Source: Glebionis coronaria
Taxonomy: Eukaryota > Streptophyta > Magnoliopsida > Asterales > Asteraceae
Assembly: GCA_025667525.1 (NCBI GenBank)
Contig: CM046879.1
Location: 384,113,039-384,177,038 of the forward strand
DNA: 64,000 bases
Reading direction: 5' to 3'
Shown here one piece after another: positions 46,201-56,390 of this stretch. Below the pieces are notes generated by a model, which was given only the letters and a program-made list of their open reading frames with translations, searched no databases and was not told the origin of the DNA. Made by a program: the position numbers and the translations under genes. Every line of letters starts with the position of its first letter. The first letter of the stretch is position 1.

Positions 46201-46929
46201 TAAAAAAAAATATGTAAAAAAAACCAACATGAAAGCCGAAAAGTAAAGTAATAATAAAGATGTTCATACTTCAATATTCGAGCCCTACCCCAGCGATATT
46301 TTTGGTGTTTCCCCAGCGACATGTCAATGGGGATACGTTTCCCCAGCGAATGGGGTATAGTGAATGGGATTTGGGGTTTAAGTGGTCTTATAGTGGGTAG
46401 AAACTGGGTTTGGGTTTGGGAAAAGGCAGTAATGACCCTCTCACTTTTATAAAACTGTTATAGCAAGTTTGACAGCTAAATTCTCCATTTCCTTTGTTAA
46501 TAGTTTGACCATGTTGTCAATTTTGGCACAAGTGGTTTGCAAATTTTTCACAAGGACTAATTATGCAATTTTGATAATTTCCAAGGACTATTCTTTCAAA
46601 TTCTTCAAACTTTAGGGACCCTATTTGTATTTTTGGATATTTGAGGGGTATAAAGTGTCATTCTTCAAAAGTTGAGGGACAAAACTTGACAAATCTTCAA
46701 ACTTCAAGGACTTCAATGAAAATTCATGATTCGGGTCCGGTTCTTTGTGCGGCTTCGTTTCCCGTGTTCGTTTTTGCTCTATTCTTGTGATCTTTTGTTG
46801 ATTGCACGATATCCGTACCTAAAATACACAATGAACAAACACAAGCATATATTTGGGTATTTTGATGATATTTTAAGCGTTTTATGCCCGATTTGGATGA
46901 TGAGACTATGTATAAAAGCAGTCTCATCA
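43206..46929 (-). repeat. 5' LTR of element B
   Basis: 3,724 bp. Longer than its partner mainly because of about 480 foreign bp at 45868-46346 and a roughly 40-bp block near 43995. It includes a run of about 14 C at 43867 and a TATAAATAG box (45361-45369, minus). Confidence 0.87.
45868..46346. mobile_element. Foreign insert of about 480 bp in LTR B
   Basis: Absent from the sister LTR, where the flanks GGGCCGGGTAT and GGGGTATAGTG are almost adjacent. Contains GGTCAACCGGTTGACTCG and GACCCGGGTCAACCC palindromes (about 46052 and 46150) and three CCCCAGCGA words at its right end (46290-46345). No clear terminal repeats or duplication; the frame at 46009-46203 is not a recognisable gene. Type of element unknown. 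Confidence 0.55.
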
Positions 46930-46934
46930 ACTTA
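46930..46934. repeat. Target-site duplication actta (right copy)
   Basis: Pairs with 33459-33463. Confidence 0.85.
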
Positions 46935-49002
46935 CTGCCTCAATAAGCCTCCATAAGCTCCCTAACAAAGAGCTTATGTCAGCTTATTGAAGCTTGGAGT
47001 TTGTTTGTGTTGTATTCAACAGGTAACAAAGGGTGGTGGTGGTTTAGTCTGCTGTAGACTCCCATCCCAAATTCCCTTCCTTTCTTTTCCATTTTTGTTT
47101 GAAGATATTGATGCTCTTTGGTTTGTTGTAGGCCAGCCAACAAGAGCCCTCTACACCTCCTCATAAGCTCCAAGAAGCAAAGGAGAAGGCATCAGCCAAG
47201 TAAGCTTGAGCCTTCCTAGTTTTTTTTAGTTTATGTGTTTTATGTGGATTTGATCTTGGTGTCTGTCTATTGTTGATTTCTTGCTTAGACTTAGATAATT
47301 GGGTGTTTAATGTTAGAGTAATGCTAGATCAGTAGGATTTGTACTTGTTTTATAACGTTTCCTTTGTAAATCTTGGTTTGTGGTAAATATAAGGGTGTTT
47401 GGTTTACTGGTTTTAGGGTATGGGTGACTCATAAACTCACCATATAAACTTGCACTCTCTTTATTTGTGGTCACAAAAGATAGTTTAGGGGTTCACTTTT
47501 TCAGTTAAAATCTAGAAGTGAAATTGCATGTTAATCTAAAATCTGCATAAGATTCATTCAATAGGCTTTTATAGGTTTGATTTTGATTTTTAAGGTTTGA
47601 AATTTTGTCATTAGTTAGGTTTATTGCTAATATAGGGTTGTATGCTCTTGGGTTGTACTTTGTTTTGCTAGGGTGTTAGAATTTGCAGCTCAAAATCCAC
47701 TTAGTTACCAATTAGACCAGCAATATTGCCCATACCATGTTTCTGTGAACCAGTAACTGATTAAGCTCATTTGTGCCTTATTCTTGTGTTTAACTTGTGT
47801 GTTTTTCACTTGTTCTTGACTCCCCACACTCCAATGAGTGTGGGGGTGCCCTTTGTCTCCAAAAAATCCAAGTAATAAAGCCACAAGGCCATCAAACCCA
47901 TTTTCTAAGACTCATCAGTGGGAACTCCTTTCCCACTGATAGCTCTTTTCTTGCCACTGACTAGCTAGCAGACAATGAATTGTCTTTCACTTTCAGTTTT
48001 CCTTTATTTTTGTCTCTAGTGCCTTAAATCCAACTTTTTATTATTTTTTCATTTTTCCTTTGTTAATTTATTTAATTTAGGAATTTTCAAAAAGTTATTT
48101 TATTTTTCTGAGTATTTAATTAATTTTTAGCATTATTTTAAATTAAAATAGGTTTTTAATTATTCAGCTTTTGTCTTTAGTGATAAATATTCAGTATATT
48201 TTAGTTTTTCCAATTTTCTTAGTTTAAGTAACTTATTTTACGATTCTCAGAAACAAAATTTTATTTTTCTGATTATTAATTATTTTTTTAGCATTATGTT
48301 AAGTTAAAATTAGTTTTTAATTAAACTACTTTTGTCCTATTAGGGCTAAAAGTACTGTTTTCTTGTTTTTTCATTTTTCTTACGATTAGTTAAGTATTTT
48401 AAGATTTTTCAAAAAGTAAAAATATTTTTCTCATTACTTTATTATTTTCTATAACTATTTCCATTTAAAAAGTGTTTTTAGCTAATAAAAAATAGAAAAT
48501 TAGTTTTAAAAATTTAGGAAAAATAATTTTTAGTGTTTAAATAATATAAGTAAGATATTTGTTTGATAAAATATAATTTTGGGCTTTTTGTTAATTATAT
48601 TTATTTTTACGGCTTTAATTAGCATTTAAAATTGAATATTTAATTAATAGAAGATTTTAAAATTTATTTATTAAATTTTTATTCTTATTTATATTACTTT
48701 ATACTTAGTTTTAATTTTTAATTTTTTTAGTTTAAATTTTTATTTTCGTCGCGTTTTATGTATTTACGTCATTCGTCGTAGTTTAATCGTAGTGTAGCTC
48801 TCTTTTACTTTTCTCTTTCTAAAACCAAAAACGTCACTAATCCAAACATTATTTTTATATACTTGTCATATAACACATACACCTCTGCCGAGAACAAACT
48901 CGCACTTATTCGGTTTAGCGTTTTTCCTAAAACGTGAGATTTAATACTTGCCACGGTTATTTGCTTTTTCCTAAAAGTAAGTGACTAAAATACAATACAT
49001 CA
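46935..49002 (+). repeat. 5' LTR of element A, second part
   Basis: Continues from 33463 and ends TACATCA at 49002, directly before the primer site. Together with the first part the LTR is about 3.6 kb, the size of B's LTRs. The left end (46940-47000) again has clustered AATAAGC/AGCTTAT words; 48000-48720 is very AT-rich. No gene seen. Confidence 0.8.
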
Positions 49003-49006
49003 ATTT

Positions 49007-49023
49007 TGGAGCCGTTGTCGAGC
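49007..49023 (+). promoter_or_regulatory. Mutated primer-binding site of element A
   Basis: TGGAGCCGTTGTCGAGC, a few changes from the Asp-type site TGGCGCCG.TGCCGGGG in B, at the same distance from the LTR. Confidence 0.7.
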
Positions 49024-49844
49024 ATGTATTTTTAGTGCCATTATAAATATCGTGTTTGTGTGAGTAGTGCGTTTTTGCTTTTCATTATTGAAAAGCGTAA
49101 ATATCGTACATACTCATTTTTGTTATTTTTTCTACTATATTATAATATCCAAATAAATCGTGTTTAGTTTTCCTAAATTAAACGCACAACAATATTTTAG
49201 TATATTAAAGAAATATTCGTTTTCGTTTTTCTTTGTGAATATTATTAATATATTGTATTTACGTATCACAATAATTTTACAATATCTCCAAAAGCGCGAA
49301 ACGCAACCTTAATTGGGATTTCATCACTCAATTATTCTATTCGAATCTAAAGCAAAAATTAAAAGGCAAAATAGATAAATACTTTTGAAAGGCTTAATTT
49401 TGATTAACACAAACTATAAGGTGGGTATAAGGCGGTTGTATTTCACGACCTAAGGGAAAAAAGGTTCTTAAGTGCTTAGCGCCGCCTCGTTTCCCCTGTT
49501 TGCTTGTGCGTATTTTGAGAAAAAAGGGCTAATCGAGGGTTTGCCAACTGAAGTATTATCTACATATATATATTTGCTTGTTTTTCAAGATTAAACCCTC
49601 TTAAACGTTTTGGTGTTCCACTAACGTTCTAAATTCATCGAAGGCGTTCACTCAACGTGATCGTTTTCATTCCTTGAGGCTCCTTTAATCGAGAAATTGA
49701 TTCAAAGAGAGATTTATAGATTTGAGTCTACGTAATACACAAAAATCCAAAAAAAATAAAAAAACAATCAAAAACCAAAAAAATTGAAGAAAAGAAAAAC
49801 CCAAAAAGAATCTTCTTTGCTACCCCCATTCTCTACGTTAGTGC
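49024..49844 (+). other. Leader of element A
   Basis: Non-coding, similar to 42356-43180 in B. A-rich just before the gag ATG. Confidence 0.65.
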
Positions 49845-51604
49845 ATGCGCACTCGATTGAAGGAATATTCTAATTCTAGCGATGCTTCGAATCATCGCAA
49901 TCGAAATCGAAGGAATCGATGACGTAGACGAGATTTAGAAACCGACGTTCCTAATACCGTTGTCGAAACCGAAGACGAGATGGCCGGCAATCGTTCGATG
50001 ATGGAATTGATCCAAGCGCCCACCGAGGGTTATGGAGACACGATCGTAATTCCCGCTATCAAAGAGGAGAATTTTGAGATTAAGAGCGGAATGCTTTCGT
50101 TAATTCAAGCTATGAAGTTTCAAGGTCGTGAGGCGGATAATCCCCACGATCACATTCGAAATTTTGATCGTCTTTTGGCCACAAGCAAGTTTAAGAACAT
50201 CGACACCGATGTCGTCAAGCTTATGCTTTTTCCGTACTCGCTCGATGGTGCCGCCAAGGATTGGTACGAGAAAGAGCCACCTAATTTCATAATTACGTGG
50301 AAGGATCTCGTTTCCAAGTTCGTTAATCATTTTTTCCCACCGTCTAAGACCAGGTTTTTCAAAAATGAGATTACGAGATTTAAACAAAAGCCGAATTAAT
50401 TGTTTAGAGACGCGTGGGATCGTTTTAAGGAATTGCTTAGGCGATGTCCTGACCATGGATTTTCCGAGTTACACCAAATCGATACGTTTTATAAAGGTCT
50501 TGGTTTTCAAGAACAAGATTCGTTAAATTCCGCCGCCGGTGGCAACTTTTTGTGTAAAACTCCGAAAGGCGCTTTAATGATTATCGAAAATCGATCCAAG
50601 GTTTACCAACTCCGCAACACACCGAGTGTTGCAAATGTCGCCAATGTTAGTAATTCTAACCACGACATTGATAGGGTTGATGCGAAATTCGATAAGTTGA
50701 CGAATGTGTTTACGTCATTCTTAATCGAGATGCAAAAGAAAGACGCTCTGGCTACGGTGAAAGCGGTTGAGGCATCGTGTACGTTGTGTGGTGGACCTCA
50801 TAATTATTACGACTGTGCGGCTACGGATGGCCAAGCGTCGAGTGTAAACGCGTTAAACAACAATTTTCAAAATCAAAATAACGCGGGTCCATCACAAGGA
50901 AATTTTCAAGGCAATAATTATAATCGTGGAAATAATTTTCAAAATCAACAAGGAAATTTTTCAAATCAAGGTCGGTATATTAGTTGGCAAAATCAGTTAA
51001 CAACAACAATCGAAACTCGAATTTTTCAAACAACGGTAATGAAGGAAACAATTTTCAAGGGAATCAAAACCAAGGTTTCAATCAAAATTTTAATGGCTCA
51101 AATGATTTTCAAAATTACGTTAAATCAAATGACGCTAATATGAAGAGATTAGAAATGCAAAGTGAGATTAAGAAGATGTTTTCGGCAATTATGAGCAATC
51201 AAGCGAGTTCATCTTCGAGTACGTTACCTAGTAACACCGTACCAAACCCGAAGGAACAAGTTAAAGCCGCCTCATCTATTGGAAAAAGTCGTGTGATTAC
51301 CCCTAACCTTGATGGATTTAGAGTTGTTCCTTCCTCTCAACCCTCGACTTCTAAAACGCCTTCATGTTCTAAAGTTGAGGGGATGAACGTGGTGACCAAG
51401 GAAAAGAGTGCACACCCTCGTGTACCTCAAATTCCAACCACGGTTCAAAAAGAGAGCTTTATCGACCTTACCCAAGTAACCCTTAAAGAAACTTGTGCTT
51501 TGATCCTTCTTAAAAAAAACCCAAAAGGCATATGCCGAGAAAGGAAGAGGATCCGGGCCAATTTCTATTACCTTGTGATTTTTACGAGATTGAGGGATGT
51601 TTAG
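49845..51604 (+). pseudogene. Athila-type gag of element A
   Basis: Starts ATG 49845 in an Arg/Asn-rich segment; a TGA at 49920-49922 replaces the CGA of B. Frame 49980-50399 carries MMELIQAPTEGYGD, NPHDHIRNFDRLLATSKF, LFPYSLDGAAKDWYEKEPP and KDLVSKFVNHFFPPSKTRFF, ending at a TAA. It resumes with FRDAWDRFKELLRRCPDHGF, SAAGGNFLCKTPKGALMIIE and an intact knuckle CTLCGGPHNYYDC (CX2CX3HX4C), then an Asn/Gln-rich tract. A frameshift near 50990 moves to 50984-51604, which holds the rest of the N/Q tract, a Ser/Pro-rich linker and the gag-protease overlap. Packaging role by family; broken by at least three lesions. Confidence 0.87.
51520..51526 (+). promoter_or_regulatory. Candidate -1 frameshift site CCCAAAA (element A)
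   Basis: In the gag frame it reads C CCA AAA (CCA codon at 51521, AAA at 51524). The protease ATG at 51532 is in the -1 frame, and the gag frame terminates at 51604. Same sequence and phase as in B. Confidence 0.5.
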
Positions 51605-52206
51605 CCCTTGCCGATTTAGGTGCTAGCATCAATCTCATGCCTCATTCTCTTTGGAAATTGATGAGATTGCCTAGACTTACCCCCACGAACATGACAATCG
51701 AGCTAGCAAATTGTACGCCTTTGAAACCAATTGGAATAGCCGAGGATGTCTATGTTAGAATTGGAAAGTTTGTTTTTCCCGCGGACTTCGTCATTTCCGA
51801 TTACGAGTGTGACACTAAATGTCCCATCATTTTAGGTCGACCCTTTTTATCGACGGATCGAGCCGTAATTGACGTCCACGGTGGGAAACTAACTATGAAA
51901 TATGGGGAGAAACAAATGGATTTTTTCGCGAGTAGATCCCAAGTTTCAAATGATCATGACAAAACTGATGTTTCCAAAAATGATTTAAACATGTTGACTT
52001 TAGCGGAAAATATGAGGCTTGATACATGTTTTGAAAGAATTAAAAAGAACGGTTTTAAAGATGAGGATTTTAATGATAAAGAATATGTTTACTTAATTCA
52101 AAAGGGTATTCGTAAATTTATGGATGAAAATTCACTTTGGGATATATTCGACGAAACAAGTGAACAACCAATTCCGAAGGGCGAAGTTAGTCCATCACGA
52201 CAATGA
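51532..52206 (+). CDS. Athila-type protease and start of ORF3, element A
   Basis: 224 codons open. MPRKEEDPGQFLLPCDFYEI opens the segment. The active site LADLGASINLMPHSLW is at residues about 26-41, then PIGIAEDVYVRIGKFVFPAD, ECDTKCPIILGRPFLSTDRA (the conserved ILGRPF motif, about 91-110) and VIDVHGGKLTMKYG. From about residue 155 it enters the segment shared with ORF3 of B (MRLDTCFERIKKNGFKDEDF, EYVYLIQKGIRKFMDENSLW). It stops at 52204-52206 because one base has been lost (AGTGCC in B, AGTCC here). This copy proves that protease and ORF3 were one continuous frame ancestrally. Enzyme intact by motif; expression would need the -1 shift. Confidence 0.85.
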   Translation: MPRKEEDPGQFLLPCDFYEIEGCLALADLGASINLMPHSLWKLMRLPRLTPTNMTIELANCTPLKPIGIAEDVYVRIGKFVFPADFVISDYECDTKCPIILGRPFLSTDRAVIDVHGGKLTMKYGEKQMDFFASRSQVSNDHDKTDVSKNDLNMLTLAENMRLDTCFERIKKNGFKDEDFNDKEYVYLIQKGIRKFMDENSLWDIFDETSEQPIPKGEVSPSRQ

Positions 52207-52454
52207 CCAAAATGGACTCGTCTTCACCACCTTCGAAGGACCACGTCTTTGAGGCATCAACTTCTAATTCCATTGAAGTGTTTCCATCACCTAGCCCAAT
52301 ACCTATTGAGGCTAAAGGTTTTATCGACATCGATCCTCTCGTCATTGAAAAGTCACCTAAGCATAGCCCCAGGGCTTGTAAGACCATGGTTGTGAGTGCT
52401 CACATCGACTCTTTCTTTGATGAGGACGATGGCGATTTTGCCAAAAATGATCAC
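52203..52454 (+). pseudogene. ORF3 fragment of element A, cut by element C
   Basis: Continues the ORF3 homology in a shifted frame: MTKMDSSSPPSKDHVFEAST, PIPIEAKGFIDIDPLVIEKS, TMVVSAHIDSFFDEDDGDF, matching residues about 70-155 of the B protein. It ends at ND-H, where the stop codon TGA is supplied by the first three bases of the inserted LTR (52455). Confidence 0.8.
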
Positions 52455-52908
52455 TGATGAGATGTCATTTATACATGACCTCATCGTTCTTTTTGGGCTT
52501 TAAATGCAATAAATGTCATAAAAATACCATATATATGCTTGTGTTTGTTTACTTGTTTATTTTAGGTATGAATCTCGTGAAAAAGAAAAAAGATCACAAG
52601 AAACAAGGAAAAACGAACATGAGAAACGAAGCCGCACAATGAACCGGGCCCTAGTTATGGATTTCTCAAAGAAAAACCCTTGAAGACTTGAAGATGTACA
52701 AGAATGATCCCTCATTTATGAAGAAATGATACTTAATACCCTTGTATATCCATAATTACAATTTTGGTCCCTTAAGTTTGTAAAAATTACAAAATGGTCC
52801 CTCAACTTTGAAGATTTGGCAAGATTAGTCCCTCAAGTATTCAATATTGTCAACAATGGTCCTCCAATATGTCAAATATCCATTGAAGACCTTCAAAGAT
52901 GAGAAATG
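52455..52908 (+). mobile_element. LTR start of a third Athila-like element C
   Basis: Begins exactly TGATGAGATGTCAT with no polypurine tract before it, so it is not the 3' LTR of A. It is only about 70-75% like LTR A (by eye) yet shares the layout (TATGCTTGTGTTTGTTTACTTG region, AAAACGAACATGAGAAACGAA region). The likely reading is a separate element inserted into ORF3 of A, with a predicted duplication of atcac (52450-52454) whose partner is outside the window. It is interrupted at 52908 by the Tekay element. Confidence 0.7.
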
Positions 52909-55900
52909 TGTGACAATTCGTCAATTTACGATTGATATTTTATTCTCAAATATTATTTGAAAATATTATTTTAATGTTACAATATGAACTCACTTATTTT
53001 TGGGAAGAAATTTGGAATTACGTCTTGGAGTAGCATCGACTACGTCTAAACCGGAGGATTCTAGTTTACGTGCTTACGTTTACATACACCGTCTTTGGTG
53101 ACAGTCCGACATTTCAGAAAATAAATTTATCCGTAAATATTATTTTGGAGTTTTAAATTTGTGTTGGTTCATAAACTCACAAATTTACGAGAAGAGATTA
53201 GGACTTACGATTTTATTTTAACATCCTCTACGGCTAAACCGGAAACCTTAGGATTACGTATTTACGTTTTCGAACTCCGTTTTTGATGAGACAATTTTTA
53301 TTAGATTCGTTTTGTGTCGTTGATCCATAATTTATAAAAACGTTTTTCGTAAAACGACCCGAGGGCACGCAAATCGAGGAAACTAGAATCGAGGAGTACC
53401 CGTAAATAATTGGGGATGAGACAAAATAACTTTTGCCCCACCCCCATATATGGGACATCCCACCAAGCACCAACACACCAAATAGGTGTCAAACTTACAA
53501 CACTTAGCTCACACTTGTTACATTTAGCTTAACCATGAAGCTAACTTGACACAAAACCACAAACCACTTCACCACAAACCATTTCTTCACTTCCAACACA
53601 TGCAAACCACTCTCTCATTCCCTTTCTCTCTCAAAAATTCGTCCATACCACCATTAAACACCCTCATTTGATCAATTTAACCACAATATCATGTGTTATT
53701 CACACATATGTTGAAGAACCTTTGAAGATATGAAGATTTGAGGTGATCTTAACCTATGAAAAGGAGTTTTCATGAGGTTAAAGGGCTGAATTCATGGAGG
53801 TGTTCATCTATCCAAAGTACCCAAGAAGTTTCCTTGCTAAAGTTGAAGATTTGATAACAAGAACTAAGTCTTGTTCATCAAAAACCTCATCTTTTCATCA
53901 CTAATGGTGGTATAAAGATTGTTCTTCCTATCCTATTTTATTTTTGATCATGTAATCTTGTATTTCTTTCACTTATGTATATGTATATGATGATTAATGA
54001 TGATTAAAAATGTTATGTGGGGATTTGTTGTTGATAATCATGGATAAAAAGATGAAAAACTATAAGTAAAAATGGGTAAATCTTGTTTAAATAATAGGCT
54101 GTATAAAAACAGTAAATAACCATATGGTAAACTGATAAAGTGATGAAGTAGAATCCATTTACAGTAAGCTATGGGTCTTGTACACATGTGAGAGTTGGCC
54201 ATGCAATGGAATCAAAATAATGAGTGAGATATGATCAAAACAAGTTTAGGGTATAAATCTGAAGTTACTGTTTTGGACGATTTTTAGAAAATATTTAGAA
54301 GATGATTCAACAGTAGCTATAGAAGAGTTAAATGTAGAACATATCATGTAGTTTATGTGATAAAAATTTGAGCTTCTATCTCCATATAGAACTCAAGATA
54401 TGGCAGTTTTGGTGAAGATGAAAATAAAAATCAGATTTTGGAAAATAAAGTATAATACTATTATATAAGCACTCAAAATTATATTGTATAAAATGTAAAG
54501 TTAAAACCCACTAACTCTTGGATTTTATTTATATAAATATGTACAATGATAAATAAGTGGACATTTTATAAAAATGGTAATTTGTTATGTTTTATAAGTT
54601 ATAAAAACTATAAACATGATTTTTACGACTTTTTCGGCTATTGCCGTAAAATTAACGTTTTTGTTAAATAAAACTTAGATGGTTGGACCCGTCTAATGAA
54701 AACTTTATAAAACTTATATACTGATATATAGACATGTATAACAAGTAAAAACCGATAAAAACCCGAACTATAGGACATACGGACATTAACGAGTTAAATA
54801 AACATATTGGACTAATAAATGGACTAAATAGGATAAAAACTTGTAAAAAGAACTTATTGGGCTTAACCCCTTTGGGCCCAACTTGAAGGTTTAAATACTG
54901 ATAATATAAGTATGAAAAGGATTAATAAGAGTTAAAGAACTTATAATAAGTTTATTGGACTTAAAACACGTAAAAAGGCAAAACTAGTAAACTAGTATGA
55001 ACGTTATCGACACATAACACAAAAATGAGTAAATGAGAATATGTAAACCCACTTGATCATCATATGTATATATAATCATCATATGTATACATAATTGCTA
55101 TTTTTATAAAGTCATTGGACAAACGTCTAAGACCGAGTATTATTTGTCTAGGTTTCCGTGATTGAAGCACGTACCGTACATCCGAATTGCCGATAACCCG
55201 CCTTCCCATATCAACGTGAGTTCATAGCCTCGCACTCTTTTAAATGTTTTTATAAATGTTTTATAAACCCGCGAGGGAGATAACATGTTAGTTTTTATAA
55301 AATAGGACACCATTTGTCCCGATTGTTTGTTTATTGATTTTGGACCCGAATGATTGAATGACCCGATTGTATGACCCGATAAATGATTAAAGGACCCGAT
55401 ATATGAAATTAAATGGATTATTAAAGTTAAGTTATGTCACTAAAAGTCCCATTAGCATGAATTGTGAACTACCGGGATTTGGTAGACGCTTATGCATTTA
55501 ATAGTACTATTTGGGGACGATCACCCCAGTTCGCGCCTTGACGGTTGATCCCCGTCGTGCCACATTGATTGGTAAGCGAATTTATGTATGAGAAGATTTC
55601 CATAGCGTGACCTTTGTGACGACACGCTACTTTAGATGGGCAAAATTGGTATCGGGTTAGCTACCCGTTGTTGGTTTAGTAAGGTAACAATGTCATGCGG
55701 CTTATAATAATCCAAAATATAACGAAATACTATTAGACGCTTCGAATTACGATGTATTGCCTGACTAGCAATACTGGGTCATACTATTGATATTATGTTC
55801 GTGTTTTGGTTTTATATAACCATATTCATATAACGGTTTTTATTTGATCTATACAACGTTGCAAAACGTATTGTATGGTGTTTTTAACGACAATGATTCG

Positions 55901-56373
55901 TATAATGATTTTTAAGGAAAATGCCTATATTATGATTTTCGATAAGGATTTGTATAAAACGACTTTGGCTATTTTATGGCCTATTAAAATGATTGGTACA
56001 AGATGATTTTCAGTAATAATTTTATACTGATATTATATTGATGGATTTTATTAAACTCTATGAATTCACTCGGCGTTATCGCTGACCTTTTCTTTTAACA
56101 TGTTTTATCTCAGGTACTTGAAGGTAATTCTCGGGAAGACAACAAGAATTCATGGCCCGCACTTAAACAATATTTTCCATTCAAATACTTTGTAAAACTT
56201 TGTATGAAATAATATGACTTGGGACCGATGTAACTTTGATATTTATGAATGGAAATGATTTATTATTAAACGACGCGATTTTTATGCGTTGTCTATGATG
56301 TGAGTAATGTGCTATCCCGTAACACCAACGAGTCTTCCGCTGTACTGAGTTGTATAAATTTGGGGGTGTTACA
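52909..56373 (+). repeat. 5' LTR of the plus-strand Tekay-like element
   Basis: 3,465 bp, TGTGACAATTCG to GGGTGTTACA. The preceding aaatg (52904-52908) is the predicted target duplication. Non-coding; short ORFs at 53234-53492 (minus) recur at 62279-62537 only because the LTR is duplicated. Confidence 0.9.
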
Positions 56374-56376
56374 GTT

Positions 56377-56390
56377 TGGTACCAGAGCTC
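56377..56390 (+). promoter_or_regulatory. Primer-binding site of the Tekay-like element
   Basis: TGGTACCAGAGCTC, initiator-Met type with one change from TGGTATCAGAGCTC, three bases after the LTR. Confidence 0.85.

Larger units (their letters stand above)
33464..46929 (-). mobile_element. Athila-lineage element B, full length, no RT or integrase
   Basis: LTRs 33464-36663 and 43206-46929, duplication actta, polypurine tract 36664-36680 and primer site 43181-43200, all consistent with minus orientation. The 6.5 kb interior codes, in order, gag (42355-40494), protease (40566-40079) and a 518-codon acidic ORF (40091-38535), then 1.85 kb without coding sequence. I find no RT, RNase H or integrase motif in either strand of the interior. 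Since its LTRs, primer site and duplication show that it transposed, the missing enzymes must have come from another element. It inserted into the LTR of its relative A. Confidence 0.85.
31940..52454 (+). mobile_element. Athila-lineage element A, RT-less, interrupted by B and C
   Basis: 5' LTR 31940-33463 continues at 46935-49002 after removal of element B and one copy of its duplication. A degenerate Asp-tRNA-type primer site follows (49007-49023), then leader, gag (49845-51604), protease and the start of a third ORF (51532-52454). The third ORF is cut exactly where another LTR starts (52455), so the 3' end of A lies beyond the window. In the sequence present, protease leads straight into the third ORF with no RT, as in element B. 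The gag and protease motifs are Athila-type Ty3/Gypsy. Confidence 0.8.

Noticed and set aside
52455..52908. Interpretation as the 3' LTR of element A
   Set aside because: No polypurine tract precedes it, ORF3 is cut mid-frame, and it is far more diverged from LTR A than sister LTRs should be.
53234..53492. Small minus-strand ORFs repeated at 62279-62537
   Set aside because: They recur only because both lie in the LTR; no motif and no independent evidence.
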